The position numbers and the translations under genes were made by a program. From assembly GCF_000067045.1 (NCBI RefSeq), contig NC_010125.1:2944001-3008000 (forward strand): a stretch of 64,000 nt of DNA, given 5' to 3'. Shown piece by piece: positions 35,076 through 43,077 of this stretch. The number at the start of each line of letters is the position of its first letter. Position 1 is the stretch's first letter. The notes below the pieces were generated by a model. That model made no database searches and had not been told where the DNA came from. It saw nothing but the letters and a program-made list of their open reading frames with translations. The stretch is from Gluconacetobacter diazotrophicus PA1 5 (GTDB lineage Bacteria > Pseudomonadota > Alphaproteobacteria > Acetobacterales > Acetobacteraceae).

Positions 35076-36114
35076 GGCGGCCGCCGCCGGCGCTGCTGAC
35101 CGCGCTGGCCGCCGCTGCCGTCGCGCTGAGCAGGGCGGCTGACCCAATTATGGCGGGGGCGGCCACCGATGCACGCTGCTCTTCCTCCAACCGCTCGCCG
35201 AAGAAAGTGGTCGCGAACACCTTGTCCCAGCAGTTAAGCGCCTTCTCGCGCGTGCAGTCGGCGTCAAAGAGCGGCTTGAGCGTGTCGATCGCCTCCGTCA
35301 GCTTCTCGCGGAAGCAGCGCGCCTTGGCGTCGTCGGACCCGCTGGTGATGGTGTCGCCCGGGGTCACAGGGTGAGCGACGACGAGGTTCCAGTTTAGCCG
35401 ATCACGGATGGCAACCATGGTGTCGTAGAGCGCGCGATCCTCGCGGTCGTTCGCGCGGAACTTCTCGGTCGTCAGAACCGAGATGCCAAAGCCGCTGAGG
35501 ATCGAGCCGCGCCAGCTATATCGGCTGCGGGCGTACTTCTTCAGGTCGCGATTGATACGGCGCAGCTGGATGCCGTCGGCGGATGCGGCGCGCTGGTCCT
35601 CGTACCAGTCGGACACATCGCGAGCATCAGACCGCTTCCAGCCACTGCTCGCCGCCAGCTCGTGGTGCACCTCTTCGCCGAAGACGGTGTCAGTGACGAC
35701 GCGGCGGTAGACCGGCAGATCGACGTGGTAACCCTTCTCGTAGAAGACACGCACGCAGTTCGACCGCACCTCAGGAGCACGCTTGAACTTGCCGTCGTCG
35801 ACCGCATCGCGCACCATCCAGCGCGCCTGTAGGGACGTCATCTCAGCCCCGCGATCGCCGACCAGATCCTTTTTGTGGAAGTAGACCCCGTCGTCGATAT
35901 CATAGTCGTTGTCGGGGTCGCGGCACATCGTCTTCATGGCATAACTGCCCTGTTTGACGAACTCGATCGGCTTGGGCTTGCCGGCCTTATCCAGGCCGTT
36001 CCGCAGCCGCCTCCGGTTGGAGTCGCGGCGATCTCGCATTGCATCCTGCTCGCTCTTGGGCAGGGTCACATCCTGGTCGTGGTACGCACGCACATCTACG
36101 GCGCAGTCAAACAT
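35068..36114 (-). CDS. CD-NTase, CBASS cyclic oligonucleotide synthase
   Basis: A 348-residue cGAS/DncV-like nucleotidyltransferase. The active site has GSY (about residue 56) followed by NDYDIDDGVYF (about 69-79), giving the two metal-binding acidic residues. A third acidic strand is in YHVDLPVYRRV. The C-terminus ends in a flexible Ala/Ser/Gly-rich tail (SAVSSAGGGRHA), as expected for the segment Cap2 conjugates. It would make a cyclic dinucleotide or trinucleotide that activates CapV; with a patatin effector, 3',3'-cGAMP is plausible but not provable here. The ATG at 36114 has AGAGAGGA upstream and lies 3 bp after capV. Confidence 0.92.
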   Translation of the reverse strand: MFDCAVDVRAYHDQDVTLPKSEQDAMRDRRDSNRRRLRNGLDKAGKPKPIEFVKQGSYAMKTMCRDPDNDYDIDDGVYFHKKDLVGDRGAEMTSLQARWMVRDAVDDGKFKRAPEVRSNCVRVFYEKGYHVDLPVYRRVVTDTVFGEEVHHELAASSGWKRSDARDVSDWYEDQRAASADGIQLRRINRDLKKYARSRYSWRGSILSGFGISVLTTEKFRANDREDRALYDTMVAIRDRLNWNLVVAHPVTPGDTITSGSDDAKARCFREKLTEAIDTLKPLFDADCTREKALNCWDKVFATTFFGERLEEEQRASVAAPAIIGSAALLSATAAAASAVSSAGGGRHA

Positions 36115-36117
36115 CAC

Positions 36118-37266
36118 CTATCCTCTCTGGTTACTGGTGGAAGCGGGACGCCAGACGGCGCCGGTGGCCGGCATCGCCGGCAGGTCGTACATGAGTTGAC
36201 GAATCATGCGCCCGTCCGCGTTGTTGGAATCGTCGCAGGCGCTCTTGGTCAGATCGGCGTCGGTGTGCGCCTGGCCGACCAGCCGATCCATCGCCTCTGG
36301 CCGGGTGTCGTCGAGGGCGAGATATGGCATCATGCTTGCCGGCACCGGCTTGTTAGGAAAGCGCACGCGCCGGATTGAGCGGCCGCAGTTGCTGATGGCG
36401 TTCGTCAAAAGCCGCGCCATGTGGTCGAAGGCAAACTCCTGCGCCGAGATACTGAGCGGCGCGACGTCAGCGCCGAGCGACCAGTCCAGCATGGAGCGGT
36501 GTGCGCTCTCCGCGTCGAGGTGATCACCCTCGGGGCGTGGACATGTTCCTAGTGAGTAGATCTCGATCGGACGGTCGGACGGCGCCACCGTCAGCGCGTC
36601 GACGAGCCCAACCATGATCGGGTTATTGGCCCAAAGCCCTCCGTCGGCGAACACCTGCTTGGGGCCGCCCGGCGTGTTCGGATCATCGATAGCCGCTAGC
36701 GAGCGATAGATGGGCGCGGCGCTCGTCGCCATGCAGACGTCCACCAGCGGATAGCGATCGTCGCGTACCCCACTCTTGGGAGTCTTCTTGAAGACCCAAG
36801 CCCGGTGCTCGCTCATCAGTACCGTCGGGATCGCGAGCGAGATGCCGCGACCTTCGAACACGTCGATCATGGTGACGTCGTCGAGCACGCCACGCAGCGC
36901 CTCGCGCAGCGCCTTGTCGCCCTCGCGCACGAAACGGCTGCCCTGGCTCGCGCGGTAGATCGCGCTGCGCTTCCCCGCGATCCGATGCGGGAAGATCTTG
37001 GGGCCGTGCTCGCGATAGAGCGCCACTACCTCCGTCATCGGCCGCCCGACGGCCAGCGCGCAGCCGACGATCGCGCCGGTGCTGGTCCCGGTTATCAAGT
37101 CGAAGCCGCGTCCCAGATCGAGGGCCGAGTCGCCCCGAATGCGCGCGAACTGATCAGTCAGGCGGGCGAGAAAAGCCGCCGTGTAGATGCCCCGCATCCC
37201 TCCGCCGTCCAGGCTGAGCACTCGATATGGCCGCTCAGCACCCTGATCTCGCTCACCTTCCGCCAT
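36118..37266 (-). CDS. capV: CapV, patatin-like phospholipase effector of CBASS
   Basis: A 382-residue patatin. The oxyanion hole is VLSLDGGGMRGIY (about residues 16-28), the catalytic Ser is in ITGTSTGAIVG (about residue 62) and the dyad Asp is in QVFADGGLWANNP. When bound by the cyclic nucleotide it would degrade membrane phospholipids and kill the infected cell. The start at 37266 is preceded by AGGAG about 11 nt upstream; an in-frame ATG 13 codons earlier is possible. It is the first effector gene of the CBASS operon and 79 bp downstream of a small DUF2188 gene. Confidence 0.92.
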   Translation of the reverse strand: MAEGERDQGAERPYRVLSLDGGGMRGIYTAAFLARLTDQFARIRGDSALDLGRGFDLITGTSTGAIVGCALAVGRPMTEVVALYREHGPKIFPHRIAGKRSAIYRASQGSRFVREGDKALREALRGVLDDVTMIDVFEGRGISLAIPTVLMSEHRAWVFKKTPKSGVRDDRYPLVDVCMATSAAPIYRSLAAIDDPNTPGGPKQVFADGGLWANNPIMVGLVDALTVAPSDRPIEIYSLGTCPRPEGDHLDAESAHRSMLDWSLGADVAPLSISAQEFAFDHMARLLTNAISNCGRSIRRVRFPNKPVPASMMPYLALDDTRPEAMDRLVGQAHTDADLTKSACDDSNNADGRMIRQLMYDLPAMPATGAVWRPASTSNQRG

Positions 37267-37345
37267 CTGCGATGTCTCCTCTCCGACGACCCGTTGCCTC
37301 ATCCACGCAGCGGAGCCAGACCGCTTCCAAAGCGGTCCGGTCCAG

Positions 37346-37567
37346 TCAGCCCTTCGGCGGGAAGGGGTCGTTGCCGTAAGAATTGGCGTCCCGGATGCGA
37401 CCGTCCGGGCGGTGGATGATGACTTCGCCGCGTTCGCGAACGGCTGTGCCGCGTGCGGCCTGTGTCGCATCGGCTTGGGTGTTATGGGTCGAGCCAACCC
37501 GAGCGGCGCCTTCGCGACGCGTCGCCCAGCCCGAACCATGGGGCACTACGTGAATCCGCTTCGACAT
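37346..37567 (-). CDS. DUF2188 family small protein
   Basis: A 73-residue protein beginning MSKRIHVVPHGSGWATRREG and containing GEVIIHRPDGRIRDANSYGNDPFPPKG, the hallmark C-terminal block of DUF2188. Function is unknown; members are small basic proteins, often beside defence or stress genes. AAGGAA lies 9 nt upstream of the ATG. It is the first gene after the divergent regulatory region, so it is probably co-transcribed with the CBASS genes and may be induced with them. Confidence 0.8.
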   Translation of the reverse strand: MSKRIHVVPHGSGWATRREGAARVGSTHNTQADATQAARGTAVRERGEVIIHRPDGRIRDANSYGNDPFPPKG

Positions 37568-37723
37568 CCCGATTCCTTCGACTCGTCACGGGCATCACGC
37601 CCGAGCCCAGAGGATTCCCGATGCGACCTAGAATGTCAATTATCAATCACAATATATGGTTTGCAATAAGCACATTATGTTTGCGATATTGACATTTCCG
37701 AGAACGGAGTGCAAACATGATTC
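37568..37723. promoter_or_regulatory. Divergent control region of the CBASS and CapH/CapP/exonuclease operons
   Basis: This 156-bp AT-rich gap has a perfect inverted repeat AATGTCAAT (37632-37640) and ATTGACATT (37688-37696). Each arm contains a TTGACA -35 hexamer reading outward. Between them are direct repeats GTTTGCAATA (37659-37668) and GTTTGCGATA (37679-37688), spaced exactly two helical turns. This is what an operator for the adjacent HTH repressor controlling both operons would look like. The -10 boxes are weak and not assigned. Confidence 0.65.
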
Positions 37724-38083
37724 ATGGCGAGCGAAGCACTCTACAAGGCATTTGGCAGCGCGGTTTCAACCCGCAGGAAAGCGCTCGACCTCACCCAAGC
37801 GGAACTGGCAGGTAAGGTGAACATGTCGCGCGCCTCGATCGCCAACATCGAGAGCGGCCGACAGAACATCCTTTTGCATCACGTTTATTCGCTCGCCGCC
37901 GCACTCGATTTCACCAAGGTGGCAGAGCTGCTGCCGCCGATGCCGCAAAAGCCTTTAGGGGAGGAGCTGAAGATGATGCTTTCCAATCAGGCGCTGTCCA
38001 AGCAGACGCTTTCGCAAGACGCTGAAGCGCAAGTCGCTAATCTGATCACAACCGCGCTGCAGCCCCGACGCGGTAAGGCCTGA
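37724..38083 (+). CDS. capH: XRE-family HTH regulator, CapH-like repressor of CBASS
   Basis: A 119-residue protein with an N-terminal Cro/C1 HTH (RRKALDLTQAELAGKVNMSR, then ASIANIESGRQNIL) and a helical C-terminal part that could oligomerise. It stands directly before an ImmA/IrrE peptidase gene and divergent to CBASS. That is the arrangement of CapH and CapP, in which the ssDNA-activated peptidase CapP cleaves repressor CapH to switch on CBASS. The identification rests on this context and fold, not on a sequence search. GGAG lies about 14 nt upstream of the ATG. Confidence 0.8.
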   Translation: MASEALYKAFGSAVSTRRKALDLTQAELAGKVNMSRASIANIESGRQNILLHHVYSLAAALDFTKVAELLPPMPQKPLGEELKMMLSNQALSKQTLSQDAEAQVANLITTALQPRRGKA

Positions 38084-38085
38084 TC

Positions 38086-38607
38086 ATGGCTGATACCGAT
38101 CCTGATCGGGCGCGCGCGGCTGCGCGCACGATCCTGCGGGAGTTTGGCGTGTCGGGGCCACCGGTCCCGGTCGAACGAATAATCAAGTCGCGCAGAATCG
38201 TTCTTCAGTATGCACCGCTCGACGAAGACCTTTCGGGCATGGCGTACATCAAGGATGGCATCGGCATCATCGGCGTGAACGCGCTGCATCATCCGAACCG
38301 ACAGCGATTCTCGGCGGCTCACGAGCTGGCCCATCACGTGCTCCATGTTCTTGAGATAAGCCAAGCTGTTCATGTCGACAAAGGGATCCGCGTTCTGTTC
38401 CGGAACGATGTGTCAGCGCTCGGGACCGAGCCGATGGAAATCGAGGCCAACGCCTTCGCTTCGGAACTCCTGATCCCCGGCGATCTCCTAGCCGCCGCGT
38501 TAGAGGGAGGAGGAGTCGACCTTGAGGACGAGGCAGCGATCGAAGCGTTGGCGCGTCGGTTCAGAGTAAGTCCGGCCGCAATGCGCTTTCGGCTAACTCG
38601 TTGGTAG
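38086..38607 (+). CDS. capP: ImmA/IrrE-family Zn peptidase, CapP-like
   Basis: A 173-residue metallopeptidase with the zinc motif HELAH (about residues 79-83, in RFSAAHELAHHVLH) and the downstream third-ligand block EIEANAFASELLIP. It starts 2 bp after the HTH gene. CapP and IrrE-type enzymes cleave a partner HTH repressor after DNA damage; CapP is known to be activated by single-stranded DNA. That would tie CBASS induction here to DNA damage or phage replication intermediates. CapP identity is inferred from position. Confidence 0.85.
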   Translation: MADTDPDRARAAARTILREFGVSGPPVPVERIIKSRRIVLQYAPLDEDLSGMAYIKDGIGIIGVNALHHPNRQRFSAAHELAHHVLHVLEISQAVHVDKGIRVLFRNDVSALGTEPMEIEANAFASELLIPGDLLAAALEGGGVDLEDEAAIEALARRFRVSPAAMRFRLTRW

Positions 38608-38614
38608 CGCGCCC

Positions 38615-40021
38615 ATGAGCTTCGTCTTCTTCGATACCGAGACTACGGGGCTCAAGCGCGGTTTCGATCAAATTCTCCACTTCGCGGCGGTTCGCACCGA
38701 CGCGAACTTGAACGAGGTGGCGCGCTTCGAAGCGCGCTCGCGCCTACAGCCACATGTGCTTCCCCATCCCTCGGCGCTGCGCACCAACGGGCTGTCGATC
38801 GAATCGCTAACCGACACCAACCTGCCGTCACACTACGCGATGGTGGGAGACATTCGGCGGATCCTCATGTCTTGGAGTCCGGCCGTCTTCGTCGGCTTCA
38901 ACTCCATCCGCTTCGACGAAGAGATGCTTCGCCACGCACTCTTTCAGTGTCTGTATCCGGCCTATCTGACGAGCAACCACCGCAACTGCCGAGCTGACGC
39001 GCTCAGTCTGGTGATGGCCGCTGATGCCGTATCGCCCGCGCAGCTTGTCGTGCCGGTTAGTGAGGAGGGGCGAAGGACATTTCGTTTGCAACAGTTGGCG
39101 GCGGCGAATGGCCTCGTCCATGCCCGCGCGCACGACGCCATGTCGGATGTGCTTGCGACGATCGAGCTATGTCGACTGGTCCATCAGCGGTCTCCGGATC
39201 TGTGGCAGCGGTTCGTTCGCTTCTCGAACAAGGCTACCGTCTCGGATTTTGTCGATGCCGAAGATGGCTTCGTGCTCACCGAGTTCTATGGGGGGCAGGC
39301 TTATCACGCGCCAGTCGTCTGTATCGGCGTCGACCCCGATCAAGCGAACGGCCGACTTTGCCTCAGCCTTTATCACGACGTCGGCCAGCTTGCTAGAATG
39401 AGTGACGTCGAACTGCAGGCCCATCTGGCGCAGAAGCCCAGTCCGATACGTCGCTTCAGGATCAACGCCGCGCCAACGCTGACCGCATTTTTCGATGCTC
39501 CTGAACATATGTTGGATGGCGGGTCCATCGGACACATCGAAGACCAAGCTCGTCGCGTGAAAGCGGACGCTGATCTGTGCACGCGCCTTGTGGCCGCTTA
39601 CATCGCCGCCCGCGAGCCATACCCGCTGTCGCCTCATCTCGAGGAGCGAATCTACAACGGCTTCCCAGGGCCGGATGATGAGGGGCGCATGAACGCATTC
39701 CACCAAGTCTCATGGCCGGATCGTCTCTCTATCGTGCAAAGCTTGGAAGACGAGCGTCTGCGGTGGTTTGGCTTGCGCCTGGTGTATTTCGAAGCCCGCA
39801 GAGTTCTTCCCGCAACGGTAAAGGTCGAGATCGAGCGTCGCTTGGCGAACCAACTGGCGGGAGATGGATCCGGCTGTCTCACATACGAGCTAGCTTTGGC
39901 CGAAACGAATAAGCTGATGGGGCAACAAACAGACCACGACGGTCTTCTCGCTCGATACCGCATCTATTTACAGGATCGTAGCGCGCAGGCTGCTGCCTTC
40001 AGGGCGCAGATGGTTATTTAA
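38615..40021 (+). CDS. ExoI-like DEDD exonuclease (probable ssDNA 3'-5' exonuclease)
   Basis: A 468-residue protein with a DEDD exonuclease domain. Motif I is FVFFDTETTGLKRGFDQILH at the N-terminus, motif II FVGFNSIRFDEEMLRHALF and motif III RAHDAMSDVLATIELCRLV. Length and the C-terminal extension match exonuclease I (SbcB) rather than short RNase T or DnaQ proteins. ExoI digests single-stranded DNA from the 3' end. It begins 7 bp after the CapP-like gene and is clearly in the same operon. An ssDNA exonuclease beside an ssDNA-activated sensor is unusual; it could quench the signal or act as a second effector. Confidence 0.85.
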   Translation: MSFVFFDTETTGLKRGFDQILHFAAVRTDANLNEVARFEARSRLQPHVLPHPSALRTNGLSIESLTDTNLPSHYAMVGDIRRILMSWSPAVFVGFNSIRFDEEMLRHALFQCLYPAYLTSNHRNCRADALSLVMAADAVSPAQLVVPVSEEGRRTFRLQQLAAANGLVHARAHDAMSDVLATIELCRLVHQRSPDLWQRFVRFSNKATVSDFVDAEDGFVLTEFYGGQAYHAPVVCIGVDPDQANGRLCLSLYHDVGQLARMSDVELQAHLAQKPSPIRRFRINAAPTLTAFFDAPEHMLDGGSIGHIEDQARRVKADADLCTRLVAAYIAAREPYPLSPHLEERIYNGFPGPDDEGRMNAFHQVSWPDRLSIVQSLEDERLRWFGLRLVYFEARRVLPATVKVEIERRLANQLAGDGSGCLTYELALAETNKLMGQQTDHDGLLARYRIYLQDRSAQAAAFRAQMVI

Positions 40022-40251
40022 GCTATATTCATATCGATTTATGCGCATCGTAGACCGTGTAACGACCATGATGGGTCGGGAGCTGTCTTTGAGATCAATC
40101 TTTCTTCAACGTCAGCTATTCGATCCTCGGCGCCTGAAAGCAGACCGTCCGAAGACGGCCCAAGCCGGACATGGGCCTCATTTTGCCGAATGTCGCAGTT
40201 GAGGGCGTCACCAGTCTGTCCGCTTCTTATCGCCGAGTGGACGGACCGTTG
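40022..40251. other. Intergenic region after the exonuclease gene
   Basis: About 230 bp between the convergent exonuclease and TetR genes. No gene, strong hairpin or repeat was recognised. It probably marks the right edge of the defence block. Confidence 0.4.
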
Positions 40252-40833
40252 CTATTTGCCCGAGGAATGCCGTGCGACGAAGGCGACCGCCGCATCGCGC
40301 GCAAGCGCCGCCGGCAAGGGAGCGTCCGTGAAAACGATACGTGTCACAAGCGGCGCCACCACGGCATCAATCACAGCTTCCACGTCGAAAGTCACCGGTT
40401 CTCCGGAAGCCTCACAGATCAACGCGATCGACGGCCGCACCGCGTCGAGCAGGGGGCACGCTTTCTGCGTGCCGTCCCAGCCGCGCAGAACGTCCCGTAT
40501 CATCGCACGGCCGGGCGTCGAGTCCATTTCCTCCTGATACATCTCCGCCCAGGCAGGCAGATCCTCCGACAGGCGACCACTCGGTTTCAGCGGGCAGTCC
40601 ACGCGCAGATTGCGTTGCGCCACGTCGCTTATCAGCGTCGCCATGTCGTTCCAGCGTCGATAGATCGTCGAAGGCGTGACCCCGGCGCGCGCCGCGACCT
40701 GCGGCACGGTCAGTCCTTCGCGGCCGATTTCCTCGATCAGCGCGGTCACTGCCGCATGCACGGCTTCCTGCACCCTCAGACTACGCCCACCGGGGCGTGG
40801 TCCCGAACGGATGGGGTCACGGAGCTCGGACAT
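40252..40833 (-). CDS. TetR-family repressor of the adjacent MFS transporter
   Basis: A 193-residue TetR protein. The N-terminal HTH is LTVPQVAARAGVTPSTIYRR followed by WNDMATLI, and the C-terminal ligand-binding domain is helical. The start at 40833 follows GGGAGA. It is divergent from the MFS gene, and the gap between them carries palindromic sites, so it very likely represses both. The ligand is unknown. Confidence 0.9.
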   Translation of the reverse strand: MSELRDPIRSGPRPGGRSLRVQEAVHAAVTALIEEIGREGLTVPQVAARAGVTPSTIYRRWNDMATLISDVAQRNLRVDCPLKPSGRLSEDLPAWAEMYQEEMDSTPGRAMIRDVLRGWDGTQKACPLLDAVRPSIALICEASGEPVTFDVEAVIDAVVAPLVTRIVFTDAPLPAALARDAAVAFVARHSSGK

Positions 40834-40844
40834 CTTTTCTCCCT

Positions 40845-40910
40845 TAACGCAAAGAATTTGCTTTTGATCGTGCAGATCGTTATCACCCTAACGCACATTC
40901 TTTGCGTTAG
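40845..40910. promoter_or_regulatory. TetR operator sites between tetR and the MFS gene
   Basis: CTAACGCA-cattctt-TGCGTTAG (40888-40910) is a perfect interrupted palindrome. A half of the same motif (TAACGCAAAGAA, 40845-40856) is an exact inverted match of TTCTTTGCGTTA (40898-40909). Two such sites in a divergent gap beside a TetR gene are strong evidence for its operators. Confidence 0.75.
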
Positions 40911-40923
40911 ACAGGAGCGCGTG

Positions 40924-42117
40924 ATGATGTCCTCAACCCGCACCAGAGTTTTATGGATCTACGGCACCATCCTGTTCCTCTTCCTCGGCGCCTCGGCTGC
41001 CATCACGCCTCTTTATCCGCTCTATCACGAGCAATGGCATGCAAGTCTGCCGATGTTGCAGGCCGCTTTCGCGATCTACGCGCTCACATTGCTGCTCGCG
41101 CTGCTCTGCTTCGGCGCGCTGTCGGATTATCTCGGCCGTCGTCCGGTCATCTGGCTCGCCATAGCTGTCGAGATCATCGCCATGCTCCAGTTATCGGTCG
41201 CGGGAGGCATCGCCGATGTCATCCGTGGACGCGCCCTGCAAGGCTTGGCAACCGGCGTCGCGACCAGCGCGCTCAGCGCGGGGCTTCAGGACGCCCATCG
41301 CGAGCGCGGCGGCCTCATCAGCGGCATGGTCCCCATGGGTTCGATGGCGGCACTGGCTCTCGGGTCGGCGCTTCTGGTCCGATTTGCGCCAGATCCGCTC
41401 CACTTCGTGTTCTGGCTTCTGGCCGCCGGACTGGCTATGTCGGCGGGGGCGGTTTTCGCCGTTCCCGAAACCGTCTCGCGCATTCCTGGTGTATTCGCAT
41501 CCCTTCGACCCCGAATTCATGTCCCCCTTGCCGCGCGCGGCGCGATGTTGCGGATCGCCCCGGCCAACATCGCGGTCTGGGCGCTGGCGGGTCTTTTGCT
41601 TTCGCTTGGGCCGACGATCGCGCGGATCGCCAGCCACAATAACGGCGGGACCCTGCTTGGGGGCACCGTGGTCGCCGTTGTCATGGCGCCCGCTCTGGTC
41701 GCCATGGTCGTGCATCTCGCCGGAGCAAATGCCCTCCTGTTACGTCGGGGCGCGGTCGCGGTACTTGTGGGGCTGCCTCTGGTGCTGATCGGCCTGCACA
41801 TCGTGAGCCTGACCGTTTTTCTTGTCGGCGCGGCCATTGCAGGCGCAGGTCTTGGCCTGACGGTGCAGGGCGCCTTGCGCACGATCGTGCCACTTGCAGA
41901 AGCCCATGAGCGCGCGGGACTGGCCGCCAGCTATTTCGTGATGAGTTATCTGGCCTTCAGCGCGCCCGCCTTCGTCGCGGGTTTTGCCGTTCGCGCAGGC
42001 GGTCTGCGTGCGACGACCGACGCCTATGTCGCGCTTCTTTTGCTGCTGACGGCGCTCACGCTGCGCGGTCTGAGCCGGGACGAAGCAAGCGACACTTGCC
42101 CTGTTCGGTCGCGTTGA
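40924..42117 (+). CDS. MFS transporter, probable drug/solute exporter
   Basis: A 397-residue protein with about 12 transmembrane segments. MFS signature motif A appears as GALSDYLGRRPVIWLAI after TM2 and the motif-C-like region as GSMAALALGSALL. The nearby TetR gene and operators suggest inducible efflux. AGGAG lies 6 nt upstream of ATG 40924, which is preferred to a much longer upstream frame that crosses the operator. Confidence 0.88.
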   Translation: MMSSTRTRVLWIYGTILFLFLGASAAITPLYPLYHEQWHASLPMLQAAFAIYALTLLLALLCFGALSDYLGRRPVIWLAIAVEIIAMLQLSVAGGIADVIRGRALQGLATGVATSALSAGLQDAHRERGGLISGMVPMGSMAALALGSALLVRFAPDPLHFVFWLLAAGLAMSAGAVFAVPETVSRIPGVFASLRPRIHVPLAARGAMLRIAPANIAVWALAGLLLSLGPTIARIASHNNGGTLLGGTVVAVVMAPALVAMVVHLAGANALLLRRGAVAVLVGLPLVLIGLHIVSLTVFLVGAAIAGAGLGLTVQGALRTIVPLAEAHERAGLAASYFVMSYLAFSAPAFVAGFAVRAGGLRATTDAYVALLLLLTALTLRGLSRDEASDTCPVRSR

Positions 42118-42511
42118 TCTGGACAGTTATGGCGTTGCAGGCGGGGCTACCACACACCGTCAAGATGAGTTGGCAGCCCAATCCAGAAGAACATGTCCGC
42201 TTTCAGCCACGTCCGGTCATCGATGAACGGCTCATATGACGGCGAAAGCTGGCCAACAATAACGTCTGCTCACAAATAAGGGAATCAAGTCGCGAATTGT
42301 ACGATCGCAGGAGCGATCAATCGCGGCAACGCTAGGCCGCCAACCCCACCGACCATCTGGACCACGCCCTGGAGAGCGCGGCCATAGCGTTCACACACTC
42401 CGCCCCGATGTCTCCGTTGATAAATTGCGTCCATGACCGCCTTTATCGCGACCAGGGGAGGCTCGATGGCCGTCATGAGCATAAGTAAAAACGCACAAGC
42501 TCCAATTAATA
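42118..42511. other. Region between the MFS gene and the IS630-type element
   Basis: About 390 bp with no confident gene. On the minus strand an open frame at 42285-42511 reads out of the element (LIGACAFLLMLMTAIEPP...), with one hydrophobic segment, and could be the tail of a membrane-protein gene cut by the insertion. Joining it to the sequence on the other side of the element does not restore a frame. Confidence 0.4.
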
Positions 42512-42525
42512 CCAACTCCTGTTTG

Positions 42526-43077
42526 TTAAAACCCATGTGCCCATTGTCGTAGCCCGAGGGACATGATGCGCCAGGGCTGGTCGACGAGCTGGTTCCAGGC
42601 GTGGCAGCAGATATCGACGATGTCGTCGTAGGTGCGGAAGATCCGGTTCGACAGCCAGGTATTGCGCATGAACTGCCAGACGTTTTCCACCGGATTGAGT
42701 TCGGGCGAGCGTGGCGGGAGCGGCAGGATGGTGATGTTGGCGGGGATATCGAGTTTCGGGCTGGTATGCCACGCTGCCTGATCGACGATGAGGATAGCGT
42801 GAGCGCCCGGCGCTACGGCCTGCGAGATCTCGTCGAGATGCCGGTTCATGGCGTGGAGGTTGCACCAGGGCAGGACGAGGGCCGCTCCCTTGCCTAGCGC
42901 CGGACAGATCGCTCCGAAGATCCAGGCCGAACGTGTGCGCTGATCGGCAGGCGCGCGTGGACGGGTGCCGCGTCTGGCCCAGCGGCGCGTCAGCTTCGTT
43001 TTCTGGCCGACCCTCGCCTCGTCGCCCCACCAGAGTTCGATGGCCTTGCCGGGATGCCGGGCCCGGATCCCGGCCAT
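42526..43077 (-). CDS. IS630-family transposase, C-terminal DDE part
   Basis: A 183-codon frame with the DDE core of IS630/Tc1-mariner: ELWWGDEARVGQKTK (first Asp), AILIVDQAAWHTSP (second Asp) and PPRSPELNPVENVWQFMR (Glu). It is in the -1 phase relative to the N-terminal frame at 42990-43583 and overlaps it. A T5A6 run (43092-43102) just at the phase change could allow -1 ribosomal or transcriptional slippage, so the enzyme may still be made as a fusion. Confidence 0.85.
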   Translation of the reverse strand: MAGIRARHPGKAIELWWGDEARVGQKTKLTRRWARRGTRPRAPADQRTRSAWIFGAICPALGKGAALVLPWCNLHAMNRHLDEISQAVAPGAHAILIVDQAAWHTSPKLDIPANITILPLPPRSPELNPVENVWQFMRNTWLSNRIFRTYDDIVDICCHAWNQLVDQPWRIMSLGLRQWAHGF

